Source: Burkholderia sp. L27(2015) (GTDB lineage: Bacteria; Pseudomonadota; Gammaproteobacteria; Burkholderiales; Burkholderiaceae). From it: a stretch of 64,000 nt of DNA. The position numbers and the translations under genes are program-made. The notes beneath the pieces are model-generated. The model did not search any database. It saw nothing but the letters and a program-made list of their open reading frames with translations, and was not told the DNA's origin. The stretch covers positions 26,172 to 90,171 of the forward strand of contig NZ_LMUX01000024.1 in NCBI RefSeq assembly GCF_009765705.1, written 5' to 3'. Position 1 is the first letter of the stretch, and each line of letters starts with the position of its first letter. Below, piece after piece: positions 56,658 to 64,000 of this stretch.

Positions 56658-57335
56658 ATGCCAATCGGATTCAAAATTCTCGACCGCAAGCGGGCGGTCA
56701 GCGCGGAAGTGGCCAAGCGCTTTGCCAACGTGTCCGTGGCCTGCATCAGCGATGTGATGTCGCGCATGACCGCCGGTGGCCCGAGCTTGCGCCCCATGCA
56801 TGCCGGCGGCGTACTCTCAGGCCCTGCGTTCACGGTCAAGACCCGCCCGGGCGACAACCTCATGGTGCACAAGGCGCTGACGCTGGCCCAACCGGGCGAC
56901 GTCATCGTGGTGGACGCCGGCGGCGATCTGACCAATGCCATCATCGGCGAGCTGATGCTGTCCTACGCCATGAAGCGCGGCTTTGCTGGCATGATCATCA
57001 ACGGCGCCATCCGCGATTCGGACTGGATCAGCAAGCACAATATGCCGGTCTATGCCGCCGGCGTGACTCACCGCGGCCCGTATAAGGACGGCCCCGGCGA
57101 GATCAACGTGTCCGTGGCTTTCGGTGGCATGATCGTCGAGCCCGGCGATCTGATCGTAGGCGACGCGGACGGCTTCATGTGCGTGCCCTACGACGATGTC
57201 GAGACGGTCTACGCCATGGCCGCGAAGAAGAGCGCAGGCGAGGTCACGATCTTGGAGAACACCCTATCGGGCAAGTTCGACGACAAATCGTGGATCGATG
57301 AGTTCTTGCGCCGGTTGGGCTGCGAAGGCCTGTAA
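56658..57335 (+). CDS. RraA / 4-hydroxy-4-methyl-2-oxoglutarate aldolase family protein
   Basis: The 225-residue protein matches the RraA-like / HMG-CHA aldolase family. GDNLMVHKALTLAQPGDVIVVDAGGD, the metal/substrate loop INGAIRDSDWISKHNMPVYA and AFGGMIVEPGDLIVGDADG are its hallmarks. Catalytic members cleave 4-hydroxy-4-methyl-2-oxoglutarate or 4-carboxy-2-hydroxymuconate-derived acids into pyruvate and a second oxo acid; non-catalytic RraA instead inhibits RNase E. The conserved Arg-Asp of the aldolase active site is present, favouring the enzyme. It sits 141 bases behind the aminotransferase with AGGA before the ATG, so it probably acts on the transamination product. Confidence 0.85.
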   Translation: MPIGFKILDRKRAVSAEVAKRFANVSVACISDVMSRMTAGGPSLRPMHAGGVLSGPAFTVKTRPGDNLMVHKALTLAQPGDVIVVDAGGDLTNAIIGELMLSYAMKRGFAGMIINGAIRDSDWISKHNMPVYAAGVTHRGPYKDGPGEINVSVAFGGMIVEPGDLIVGDADGFMCVPYDDVETVYAMAAKKSAGEVTILENTLSGKFDDKSWIDEFLRRLGCEGL

Positions 57336-57392
57336 AACTCCCCAAGACTGGTGTTCTGAAGGCGTGGTCGTCGTTGCGCAGGACGATGCGCG

Positions 57393-57575
57393 GTGAACGC
57401 CGCGCACGACACACCCATCAAGATTCGTCAGGTCAAGTATCTGAACAACGTGGATGAGCAGGACCATCGGGCCATCAAACGCATCATCCGACCGATCAAA
57501 GGTCCCTTGAGCGGCAGCCCGACGCAGGCTGTGCGAACGTCGGCGCTACAGGTCCTGCTGAACAGGTCCAACTAA
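57393..57575 (+). mobile_element. IS6-family transposase fragment
   Basis: From a GTG start, 60 codons carry KIRQVKYLNNVDEQDHRAIKR and RPIKG, the catalytic-domain C-terminal segment of IS6/IS26-like DDE transposases (YLNNIVEQDHRAIKRR...). The catalytic Glu region is included but the remainder, the N-terminal half and both inverted repeats are missing. It is a scar between the RraA-like gene and the next LysR gene. Confidence 0.8.
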
Positions 57576-57599
57576 AGAGCCAAATTTAAAAGCCCCAAC

Positions 57600-58496
57600 T
57601 TAAAGACTTGAGCTGGCACCTGGGGCGGCCGGCACTGCGTTAAGCGTATCGATCAGTGCCGCTGCGATCCCGCCGCGCCCGAATGACGCCCGTTGAATCA
57701 TACCTATGGTACGCAACACAGGTGGCGAGGACAACGGCAACAAATGAAGCGACGCATCATGCTGCCAACCGGCATGATGCAGCTGCGGCAAGACAGCCAC
57801 GCCCACATTGTTGCGCACCAGCGCCACTATGGTTTCGATTGAGTTCAGCTCCAGGTATTCATTCACGGTCAGCCCCAACTGATGCAGAGCCTGGTCGATC
57901 ACGCGGCCAGTGCGCACGCGCCGGTCGAAGCGCAGAAACCCGTGGCTGTGCAAAATGTGCTGGATATCGGTATCGCTTATCTTGCGGCTGACCACCAACA
58001 TCAGCGGTTCGGTATACAACGTGGTCCATTTCAGACTGTCCGGCAATGCGTCGTCGGGCGTGGCTACCACCGCAGCAATATCCACTTCGCCGTTTTGCAC
58101 CATCGTCGCCAATTCGTCTGACCGCGCCGACAGCAAGCGCGCATCGAGACGCGGATGTGCGGTCTTGAGCTTCGCGACGGCCATCGACAAGGCCCCGATC
58201 ACCGAAACCACTGCGGCAATTGTCACGGGCCCTTGCAGGGCATCGGCGGAAGTGGTTTCAAGTTCTGCCAGCAGTTCAAGAATTTGTTCGACCTTTGCCA
58301 CAATTTCCATACCCTGCCGGCTCAGCGCGACCTGGCGCGCGCTACGGTCGAATAACTGGCGGCCCAGCGCCTGTTCGAGCCCCCGCATCTGCAGGCTTAC
58401 GGCGGCCTGCGTCAGGGACACTTTCTCTGCCGCTGCAGCAAACGAACCACTTCTTGCAACGGCGCGGAATGTCTTCAACATACGTATGGTCGACAT
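57600..58496 (-). CDS. LysR-type transcriptional regulator
   Basis: The 298-residue protein has an N-terminal HTH (RTFRAVARSGSFAAAAEKVS + LTQAAVSLQMRGLE) and an effector domain (ADALQGPVTIAAVVSVIGALSM). It is divergent from the gamma-glutamyltransferase-MHS transporter pair across a 144-base AT-rich region, the usual arrangement for control of adjacent catabolic genes. The start ATG at 58496 gives MSTIRMLKTF, a normal LysR beginning. Distinct from the LysR at 51405 in sequence. Confidence 0.9.
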   Translation of the reverse strand: MSTIRMLKTFRAVARSGSFAAAAEKVSLTQAAVSLQMRGLEQALGRQLFDRSARQVALSRQGMEIVAKVEQILELLAELETTSADALQGPVTIAAVVSVIGALSMAVAKLKTAHPRLDARLLSARSDELATMVQNGEVDIAAVVATPDDALPDSLKWTTLYTEPLMLVVSRKISDTDIQHILHSHGFLRFDRRVRTGRVIDQALHQLGLTVNEYLELNSIETIVALVRNNVGVAVLPQLHHAGWQHDASLHLLPLSSPPVLRTIGMIQRASFGRGGIAAALIDTLNAVPAAPGASSSL

Positions 58497-58640
58497 GTCT
58501 TACTCAATTTAATTTTATGTATTAAAAAGAAATATTAATATTTCTTGATCTCAACGTGTTCATATAATTGCTGAGTGGTTCGCCCAAGACGACAACGGGG
58601 CGCATCGGCCTTTACGACAACCTTACAAATCGACTCCCTC

Positions 58641-60278
58641 GTGACCCAATTCAACTGGCAAAACCCTTACCCCACCCAGCGCCTGCCTGTTTTCGCGCGC
58701 AACATCGTTTCCACCTCCCACCCCCTGGCAGCGCAGGCTGGACTGCGCATGTTGTGGAAAGGTGGCAACGCCGTGGATGCAGCGATCGCAGCAGCGGCAG
58801 CCATTACCGTGGTGGAACCTGTGTCTTGCGGGCTCGGTGGCGATGCCTTTGCGCTAGTGTGGGATGGTGCCAAATTGCATGGCCTGAATGCATCGGGCGT
58901 GTCGCCGGCGGCCTGGAATGTCGACTATTTCAAGCGCAAGTACGGCGAGGAAAACGGCTTGGCCAAGCAGCCCAAGCGCGGCTGGGATGCCGTGACGGTG
59001 CCTGGCGTGATTGCCGGCTGGGAAGCATTGCACGAAAAATTCGGCTCGCTGCCGTTTGCCGATCTGATGGAGCCTGCCATCGAAATCGCCGAGCGAGGGC
59101 ATGCCGTAGCCAGCATCGTCGCCTACAAATGGGCGGCCGCCGTGCCTGAACTCAAGGATATGCCCGGCTTTGCCGACACGTTTATGCCGCGCGGTCGTGC
59201 CCCGCTGGTCAGCGAGTTGGTGCGTATGCCGGGCCACGCCAAGACCTTGCGCAAGCTGGCCGCGCTGGGCCCGCGCGCTTACTACGAAGGTGAGATCGCC
59301 GAGCAGATTGCCGCCTTCTCCCGCGAGGGCGGCGGCGCAATGACCCTGGACGATTTGCGTAACTATCGGGCCGAATGGGTCGAGCCGATTGCCAAGAATT
59401 ACCGGGGCTATACCGTGCACGAGATCCCGCCAAACGGGCAGGGGATTGCAGCGCTGATCGCGCTGGGGATTTTGGAAAAATTCGATCTCGGCGCGCTGCC
59501 GTTGGACAATATCGAATCGCAACATCTGCAGATCGAAGCCATGAAGCTGGCGTTCGCCGATGTCTACCGGTACGTGGCCGATCCGCGCTCCATGGATGTC
59601 ACGCCTGAGCAGATGCTGGACGATGCCTACCTCACGGCGCGCGCCAAAATGATCGATCCAAAGCGCGCCACGCAGTTCGACTTCGGCATGCCCAAGGCAG
59701 GCGGCACGATCTATATGTCGGTGGCCGACGAACGCGGCATGATGGTCAGCTTCATCCAATCCAACTATATGGGCTTCGGCTCAGGCATCGTGGTGCCCGA
59801 TAGCGGTATTGCGATGCAGAACCGCGGCTGCGGTTTTTCGATGGATCCGAAATCGCCCAATGTGGTCGCCGGCGGAAAACGGCCGTTTCACACCATCATC
59901 CCGGCCTTCCTGACGCAGCAGGTAGACGGCAAACAGGAAGCCGTGATGAGCTTCGGCGTGATGGGTGGTGACATGCAACCGCAAGGCCATTTGCAATCGG
60001 TCGTGCGCATGCTCGATTACGGTCAGCAACCGCAGGCTGCCTGCGACGCGCCGCGCTGGAAGGTGAACCGCGATTTCACGGTCGATGTGGAAGCAACGCT
60101 CAACCCGCAGACCACACGTGCGTTGCAGGATCTCGGTCACGTCATCAAATCGATCGAGGATCCGTATATGGATTTCGGCTCGGGCCAATATATCTGGAAG
60201 CTCGATCGCAATGAACCCGAGCGCGGCTATGTCGCCGCCAGCGACAGCCGTCGCGACGGTTTGGCTGCAGGCTTCTGA
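58641..60278 (+). CDS. Gamma-glutamyltransferase family protein
   Basis: This is a 545-residue NTN-hydrolase precursor. The large-subunit part has VSTSHPLAAQAGLRMLWKGG and EPVSCGLGGDAF, and the likely self-cleavage/catalytic Thr is in AGGTIYMSVADERG (about residue 355), followed by the small subunit with SFIQSNYMGFGSG. I prefer a GTG start at 58641, which begins the family's TQFNWQNPYPTQR; the frame is open to 58575 but without support. There is no signal peptide, so it may act in the cytoplasm. It opens gamma-glutamyl bonds or transfers the glutamyl group; the MHS carrier 22 bases downstream is likely its co-transported partner. Confidence 0.9.
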   Translation: MTQFNWQNPYPTQRLPVFARNIVSTSHPLAAQAGLRMLWKGGNAVDAAIAAAAAITVVEPVSCGLGGDAFALVWDGAKLHGLNASGVSPAAWNVDYFKRKYGEENGLAKQPKRGWDAVTVPGVIAGWEALHEKFGSLPFADLMEPAIEIAERGHAVASIVAYKWAAAVPELKDMPGFADTFMPRGRAPLVSELVRMPGHAKTLRKLAALGPRAYYEGEIAEQIAAFSREGGGAMTLDDLRNYRAEWVEPIAKNYRGYTVHEIPPNGQGIAALIALGILEKFDLGALPLDNIESQHLQIEAMKLAFADVYRYVADPRSMDVTPEQMLDDAYLTARAKMIDPKRATQFDFGMPKAGGTIYMSVADERGMMVSFIQSNYMGFGSGIVVPDSGIAMQNRGCGFSMDPKSPNVVAGGKRPFHTIIPAFLTQQVDGKQEAVMSFGVMGGDMQPQGHLQSVVRMLDYGQQPQAACDAPRWKVNRDFTVDVEATLNPQTTRALQDLGHVIKSIEDPYMDFGSGQYIWKLDRNEPERGYVAASDSRRDGLAAGF

Positions 60279-60300
60279 GCCCGGTGCCGAAGGAAACTCC

Positions 60301-61707
60301 ATGAACCAAACCCTGACACCGAGCGCACCTCCCGTTGCGCGTGGTCCGACGCACGCAGCCGCAGCCTATGTCGCGCCCGCGCCGCTATCGAAGGCAAAGA
60401 TACGCCGCATCGTATTTTCATCTTCGGTGGGTAATGCGCTCGAGTGGTTCGATTTTCTCGTCTACGGCTTTTTCGCCACGCTGATCGCCAAGCAATTCTT
60501 TCCTTTGCAAAACGAGTGGTTATCTACCCTGCTGACCATTGCCACGTTCGGCATTTCGTTTTTGATGCGGCCGCTGGGTGCAGTGGTGCTGGGCATTTAC
60601 GGCGACCGCAAGGGGCGCAAGGCGGCCCTGACGCTGGCCATAGGGCTGATGATGATAGGCACCTTTGCGATGGCCGTGATGCCACCCTATGCGTCGATCG
60701 GTATGGCTGCGCCCATCTTGATCCTGGTGGCGCGGCTGATACAGGGTTTCGCCGTGGGCGGGGAGTTCGGCAGCGCCACCGCTTTCATGGTGGAACATAG
60801 CCCCACGCGGCGGGGCTATTTCGCCAGTTGGCAGTTCGCCAGCCAAGGCCTGGCGGCGATCATGGCCGCCGCGTTTGGCGCCTTGCTGACCGGCTGGATG
60901 CCAGCGCAGCCGCTGGCCAGCTGGGGTTGGCGCATTCCCTTCGTGTTCGGCTTGATCATTGGGCCGGTGGGTTATTACATTCGGGCGCATCTGGACGAGA
61001 CTCCCGAGTTTTTGGCGGCCGCGCACGAGAAAAGTGCGGCCGGCGAAAGCAGCAGCGCGGGCGTGTCGTTCAACAATCAGTGGGTGAATCTGCTGCTGGC
61101 CGTGGGTATCGTGGCGCAATCGACGGTGGGCGTGTATGTGCTGCAACTCTACATGCCCATGTATGCGGTGAAGCAGTTGCATATGGCAGCGGCGGCTTCC
61201 TTTGGCGTGGTAGTGCTCAACGGCGGTCTGCAATTTTTGCTCTCGCCCGTGATGGGCGCGCTATCCGATCGCATCGGCCGCATCCGCATCATGTTGACCA
61301 CATCCATTCTGATGGGTGCGTTGATCTATCCGATGTTTGCCTTGTTGCAGACCCACCCGACCATAGGCATGCTCTTGCTGCTGCAAGGTATGGCGGGTAT
61401 TTTCAAGGCTGCGTATTCCGGTCCCATGCCGGCGCTGATGTCGGAGATCTTTCCGATGCGGGTGCGCTCGACGGGCCTGTCGGTGGCGTATAGCGTGGGC
61501 GTAACGATCTTTGGCGGCTTTGCCCCCACCATTGTGGAAACCTTTATCCATCTCACAGGCGATAAGCTGGCGCCCGCCTATTACGTGCTGACGGCCGCAG
61601 TGCTATCGGGCCTGTCGCTGATCGTGGTGGCTATTCGCATGCGAGGTAAAGACTCCGGCGCCGCCCATGGCGCGCCGGCTGCAACGGCGCGCCGCACTGC
61701 AGTTTGA
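60301..61707 (+). CDS. MHS-family MFS transporter (proton symporter)
   Basis: The 468-residue symporter of the metabolite:H+ symporter subfamily (ShiA, KgtP, ProP relatives) has the N-terminal SSSVGNALEWFDFLVYGFF signature, loop GDRKGRKAALT, RLIQGFAVGGEFGSA and RRGYFASWQFASQG. It begins 22 bases after the gamma-glutamyltransferase stop with AAGGAA before the ATG; one operon, closed by a strong terminator at 61726. Likely imports a carboxylate or gamma-glutamyl compound; the exact substrate is unknown. Confidence 0.92.
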   Translation: MNQTLTPSAPPVARGPTHAAAAYVAPAPLSKAKIRRIVFSSSVGNALEWFDFLVYGFFATLIAKQFFPLQNEWLSTLLTIATFGISFLMRPLGAVVLGIYGDRKGRKAALTLAIGLMMIGTFAMAVMPPYASIGMAAPILILVARLIQGFAVGGEFGSATAFMVEHSPTRRGYFASWQFASQGLAAIMAAAFGALLTGWMPAQPLASWGWRIPFVFGLIIGPVGYYIRAHLDETPEFLAAAHEKSAAGESSSAGVSFNNQWVNLLLAVGIVAQSTVGVYVLQLYMPMYAVKQLHMAAAASFGVVVLNGGLQFLLSPVMGALSDRIGRIRIMLTTSILMGALIYPMFALLQTHPTIGMLLLLQGMAGIFKAAYSGPMPALMSEIFPMRVRSTGLSVAYSVGVTIFGGFAPTIVETFIHLTGDKLAPAYYVLTAAVLSGLSLIVVAIRMRGKDSGAAHGAPAATARRTAV

Positions 61708-61725
61708 GTGTAAGGTTTAATTGAG

Positions 61726-61753
61726 GCTTGGGGCGGTAGCGCCCCAAGCTTTT
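61726..61753 (+). terminator. Strong intrinsic terminator of the GGT-MHS operon
   Basis: A perfect 10-bp stem, GCTTGGGGCG with CGCCCCAAGC, encloses a 4-base loop and is followed by TTTT, 18 bases after the transporter stop codon. Confidence 0.85.
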
Positions 61754-62033
61754 ACTGCCACAGGCTTTTGCAACCCGGCACCTCAGACGTGCGGGCGCGA
61801 TACGACGGGCTGGGCTGCACTGGCCTGGGCGGGCGCACATCGAGACGCATCAGCCATGTCATGAAAAACGCCACGACCAACAGCGCCGCCAAAAACAATA
61901 AGCCCGTGCTGGCACTGCTGCCTGTGCCCTTGATATAGCGGATCGCAAACGGCCCCACGAAGCCGCACAGATTGCCGATCGAATTGTTCACGGCAATCGA
62001 AACCGCTGCGCTCATCACGGGCGCAAGCGATGA
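61752..62033 (-). pseudogene. MFS transporter, C-terminal remnant
   Basis: On the minus strand, codons give SLAPVMSAAVSIAVNNSIGNLCGF, then GPFAIRYIKGTGSSASTGLLFLAALLVVAFFMTW, closely matching the last two helices of anion:cation symporter-type MFS carriers (usual NSIGNLGGFVGP). Everything upstream of these helices is replaced by unrelated sequence ending in a possible insertion-sequence terminus. About 80 codons remain. Confidence 0.78.
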
Positions 62034-62092
62034 ACCGACGCCGGCACCCCGGGTATTCGTGCGTTTCGCACGCGATGTCGGTGCCCAACCGT

Positions 62093-62204
62093 TGAGTTGC
62101 ACAATTTTGTTCCTGATCATGGATTGACGCGGTGGGCTTGCATTTGTCAGTGGGAACCAGTTTTCCGCAAAATGGTTTAAGTGAAATTGTTCCCGCACCT
62201 GACA
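62093..62204. mobile_element. Possible IS21-like terminal remnant
   Basis: Read on the minus strand from 62204, the sequence starts TGTCAGGTGCGGGAACAATT, followed by a TTAAACCATTTTGCGG stretch and a GGTTCCCA...TGACA end near 62145. TGT-starting ends with repeated GGGAACAATT-type boxes resemble IS21-family termini. No transposase gene accompanies it. It abuts the MFS remnant, which suggests the insertion or its excision removed the rest of that gene. Confidence 0.45.
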
Positions 62205-62374
62205 ATTTAAGCAAATTTGTAGATTTGTCGACGCTGCCCCATACCTACAGTGCCGCCTGGATCAACAAGCGACGACTGTAGCTTGCGGCGGTGGGGGCAC
62301 GGCCAGCAACGATCCAATTGCGCTGCCGGTAGTCGTGCTGAAAACGGGGTTACCGCGTAAGGTGGTAAAACTCC

Positions 62375-64000
62375 TTATTTTCGCCAGCGCTCGATGACCT
62401 GGGCGAACTTAACATCACGCCATTGTTCCTTCCATTCCTTATGAACCTTAACGCTTTGCGAATGAGGTTCGGGGACCGGTAACGGCATCTTTATGACTGC
62501 TGGCAGCAGCACAGCGTCACCGACCACCACGCATTCGCCAGGAGCCAGATTCGGGAGGATCTCCGTGATCGCATTAGCGTTATCGGGAAAGAGCCTGCGC
62601 ACGTAAGTCTGATCCGCGTCGTTCGTCAGGCGCAGTGCCATGAAGTTGTTGCACTGGGCAAATATCGTCTCCGACACTTCCGACGGCCGTTGGCTGACAA
62701 CCATAAGGCTCAAACCGTATTTCCGCCCCTCTTTTGCTATCCGCTCGATGGACTTGCGGGAGGCGCGATAGGCTACATGGTCGTTACGTGGAACGTAGTT
62801 GTGCGCCTCTTCGCATACGAGCATGACCGGGATGTCATTGAGCTTGCCTTGGGCATGCTGCAACTTGGAATAGTGGAAACAGAAGTCGAAGATGAGACGA
62901 GAAATTAGGCTGACGGTGATGCTGAGAACCTCGAAAGGAACGCCGCTCAGGTCCACGATAGTAACGTTCGCCTTGTCGAGGTAGCCGATGAACTGCTTCA
63001 TCAGTGTCTCAAAGTCCGCGGTGACATGGGCGTGACCGTCAGCCTTCTTTGCGTTCAAAAGAAACCGGAGGCGCTTATCGGCTAATTTCGCCTCCAGTCG
63101 GGAAACGAACCTGTTGAACTCTCCGTTGAATGGCCCATTAGTCGCTCTGGTTGCCGCCGCGCTGGAGTTTGCAATGAAGTCGTGGATCTTGTCGAAATAG
63201 ACCTTCCGATCGGTCACTAAATTCCCGTCGACCAGCTTAGGCTTGTCTTCACCGGCCAGTCGTCCGATAACTTCGCGATTTAGATTTTCTATGAAATAGT
63301 AGACCTCTTTGATCGAGAAATAAACCGGGGTGTCATAAGTGACCTCTTGAACACTCGGATTGTGCTTTTCCTTATTTAGTACAACAGCATGCTTGAACTG
63401 ACTAACCTGATTATGAGAGTTTGCCTCATTGCTCTCGATGAACATGCTCTCCAGCTCTTCCGAATTCATCAGCCAGTATGGAAGCTGGAGAGAATCAATG
63501 TCGAGTCGACTCAAGGTAAAGGTCTCTTCTTTTTCCAGAGTAAACGCCGCAGTGTACTCGTCGTGAATGTCAAATATTACGACGTGGGAGTTATTTTGCT
63601 TTTCCTTATTTGTATTTTTGCTCTGAGAAATGCCAACGACCTCCTGCAGCACGCTCGCGACCGTGCATGACTTACCAGAGCCAGTCGAACCGACAACGGC
63701 GATGTGCTTGCTAAAGAATCTGTTGCCATTGATCATCAGATCGATGGTCTTGTTCATCGAGAGTTTTCCAAGTGGAAAATCGTGATCGCCATCGGCCGAG
63801 AACATTTTGTCGAGAGTGTCTTTTTCCGCAATGAATGCATGCTCAGTCGGTACGGGCAAAAGGAGGCTGCCACGGTCAAACGTCTTGTCTTCGACTAAGC
63901 TGCCGATCGCCTGGCACTCAATCTGGAAGCTCCAAATTAGTTTTCCATCTGACGAAATATTGTTTGTACCCTTAATGTTCAAAATGGTGGCAATCGTAAA
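62375..64000 (-). CDS. HerA-like ATPase (5' end beyond the window)
   Basis: At least 542 residues of a HerA/FtsK-type ATPase. Walker A is VVGSTGSGKSC, followed by HVVIFDIHDEYTAAF, a large helical insertion, Walker B PVMLVCEEAHNYVP, an arginine-finger segment RIAKEGRKYGLSLMVVSQRPSEVSE and the C-terminal NFMALRLTNDADQTYVRRLF. The frame is open to the window edge (TTG 63982 is internal), so the N-terminal HAS-barrel is only partly seen. HerA proteins form hexameric DNA motors, in archaea with NurA and in bacteria with defence partners such as SIR2 or DUF4297 proteins. GC is lower than in the neighbours, consistent with transfer. The partner, if any, lies outside. Confidence 0.85.
   Translation of the reverse strand, partial: FTIATILNIKGTNNISSDGKLIWSFQIECQAIGSLVEDKTFDRGSLLLPVPTEHAFIAEKDTLDKMFSADGDHDFPLGKLSMNKTIDLMINGNRFFSKHIAVVGSTGSGKSCTVASVLQEVVGISQSKNTNKEKQNNSHVVIFDIHDEYTAAFTLEKEETFTLSRLDIDSLQLPYWLMNSEELESMFIESNEANSHNQVSQFKHAVVLNKEKHNPSVQEVTYDTPVYFSIKEVYYFIENLNREVIGRLAGEDKPKLVDGNLVTDRKVYFDKIHDFIANSSAAATRATNGPFNGEFNRFVSRLEAKLADKRLRFLLNAKKADGHAHVTADFETLMKQFIGYLDKANVTIVDLSGVPFEVLSITVSLISRLIFDFCFHYSKLQHAQGKLNDIPVMLVCEEAHNYVPRNDHVAYRASRKSIERIAKEGRKYGLSLMVVSQRPSEVSETIFAQCNNFMALRLTNDADQTYVRRLFPDNANAITEILPNLAPGECVVVGDAVLLPAVIKMPLPVPEPHSQSVKVHKEWKEQWRDVKFAQVIERWRK

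Overview
The window looks like chromosomal DNA of a plant- or soil-associated betaproteobacterium of the Burkholderiaceae (Burkholderia / Paraburkholderia / Robbsia-like). This is inferred from moderately high GC, two small secreted DUF4148 proteins, paired BON-domain proteins, a Burkholderia-style TrxR-like ferredoxin-NADP reductase, and many LysR/MFS modules. The genus is a guess. I see no rRNA, tRNA, CRISPR array or complete insertion sequence.

Layout. 1-8.5 kb is central metabolism and transport: an MFS carrier with a PstS-like binding protein, cyanase, a lipoyl-domain/dihydrolipoyl dehydrogenase fusion, malic enzyme and an AEC-type organic acid permease. 8.5-12 kb holds a chemoreceptor, RlmI and a YkgJ Cys-cluster protein. 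12-17 kb is a cell-envelope region: two DUF4148 and two BON proteins, one BON gene preceded by 23-bp tandem repeats, and an operon of metallophosphoesterase, cupredoxin and a heme-b-like membrane protein resembling the anchor of adenylate cyclases. 17-30 kb is a patchwork of SDR, a frameshifted AbiEii toxin with an XRE antitoxin, a phospholipase D lipoprotein, MFS efflux, Dps, a DsbA/TrxR-like pair, an RHH/PIN toxin-antitoxin pair, and at least two decayed genes.

30-42.6 kb is a surface-adhesion region: an FNR-like reductase, an autotransporter O-heptosyltransferase followed by its AIDA-I-type autotransporter, whose beta-barrel is cut short, a two-domain fimbrial adhesin on the opposite strand, and a chaperone-usher operon (pilin, chaperone, usher). 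42.6-48.8 kb is a branched-chain 2-oxoacid dehydrogenase operon (E1alpha, E1beta, E2, no E3) behind an aldehyde dehydrogenase and a LuxR-type regulator.

49-62 kb is an amino-acid/peptide scavenging region: class V aminotransferase, LysR, a three-gene polar amino acid ABC importer, a translationally coupled class I aminotransferase, an RraA/HMG-aldolase-like protein, then LysR, gamma-glutamyltransferase and an MHS-family transporter. It is bordered by scars (slipin 3' remnant, IS6-family transposase fragment, MFS 3' remnant, possible IS21-like end). The last 1.6 kb carries a HerA-like ATPase of lower GC that runs off the right edge and may belong to a defence locus outside the window.

The strongest candidates for unusual biology are: (i) the glycosyltransferase-autotransporter pair with a truncated translocator; (ii) the poly-C frameshift in the AbiEii toxin; (iii) the aminotransferase + RraA-aldolase + ABC + gamma-glutamyltransferase region as a possible pathway for gamma-substituted glutamates; (iv) the E2o-type lipoyl domain fused to E3; and (v) the cyclase-less heme-anchor operon.
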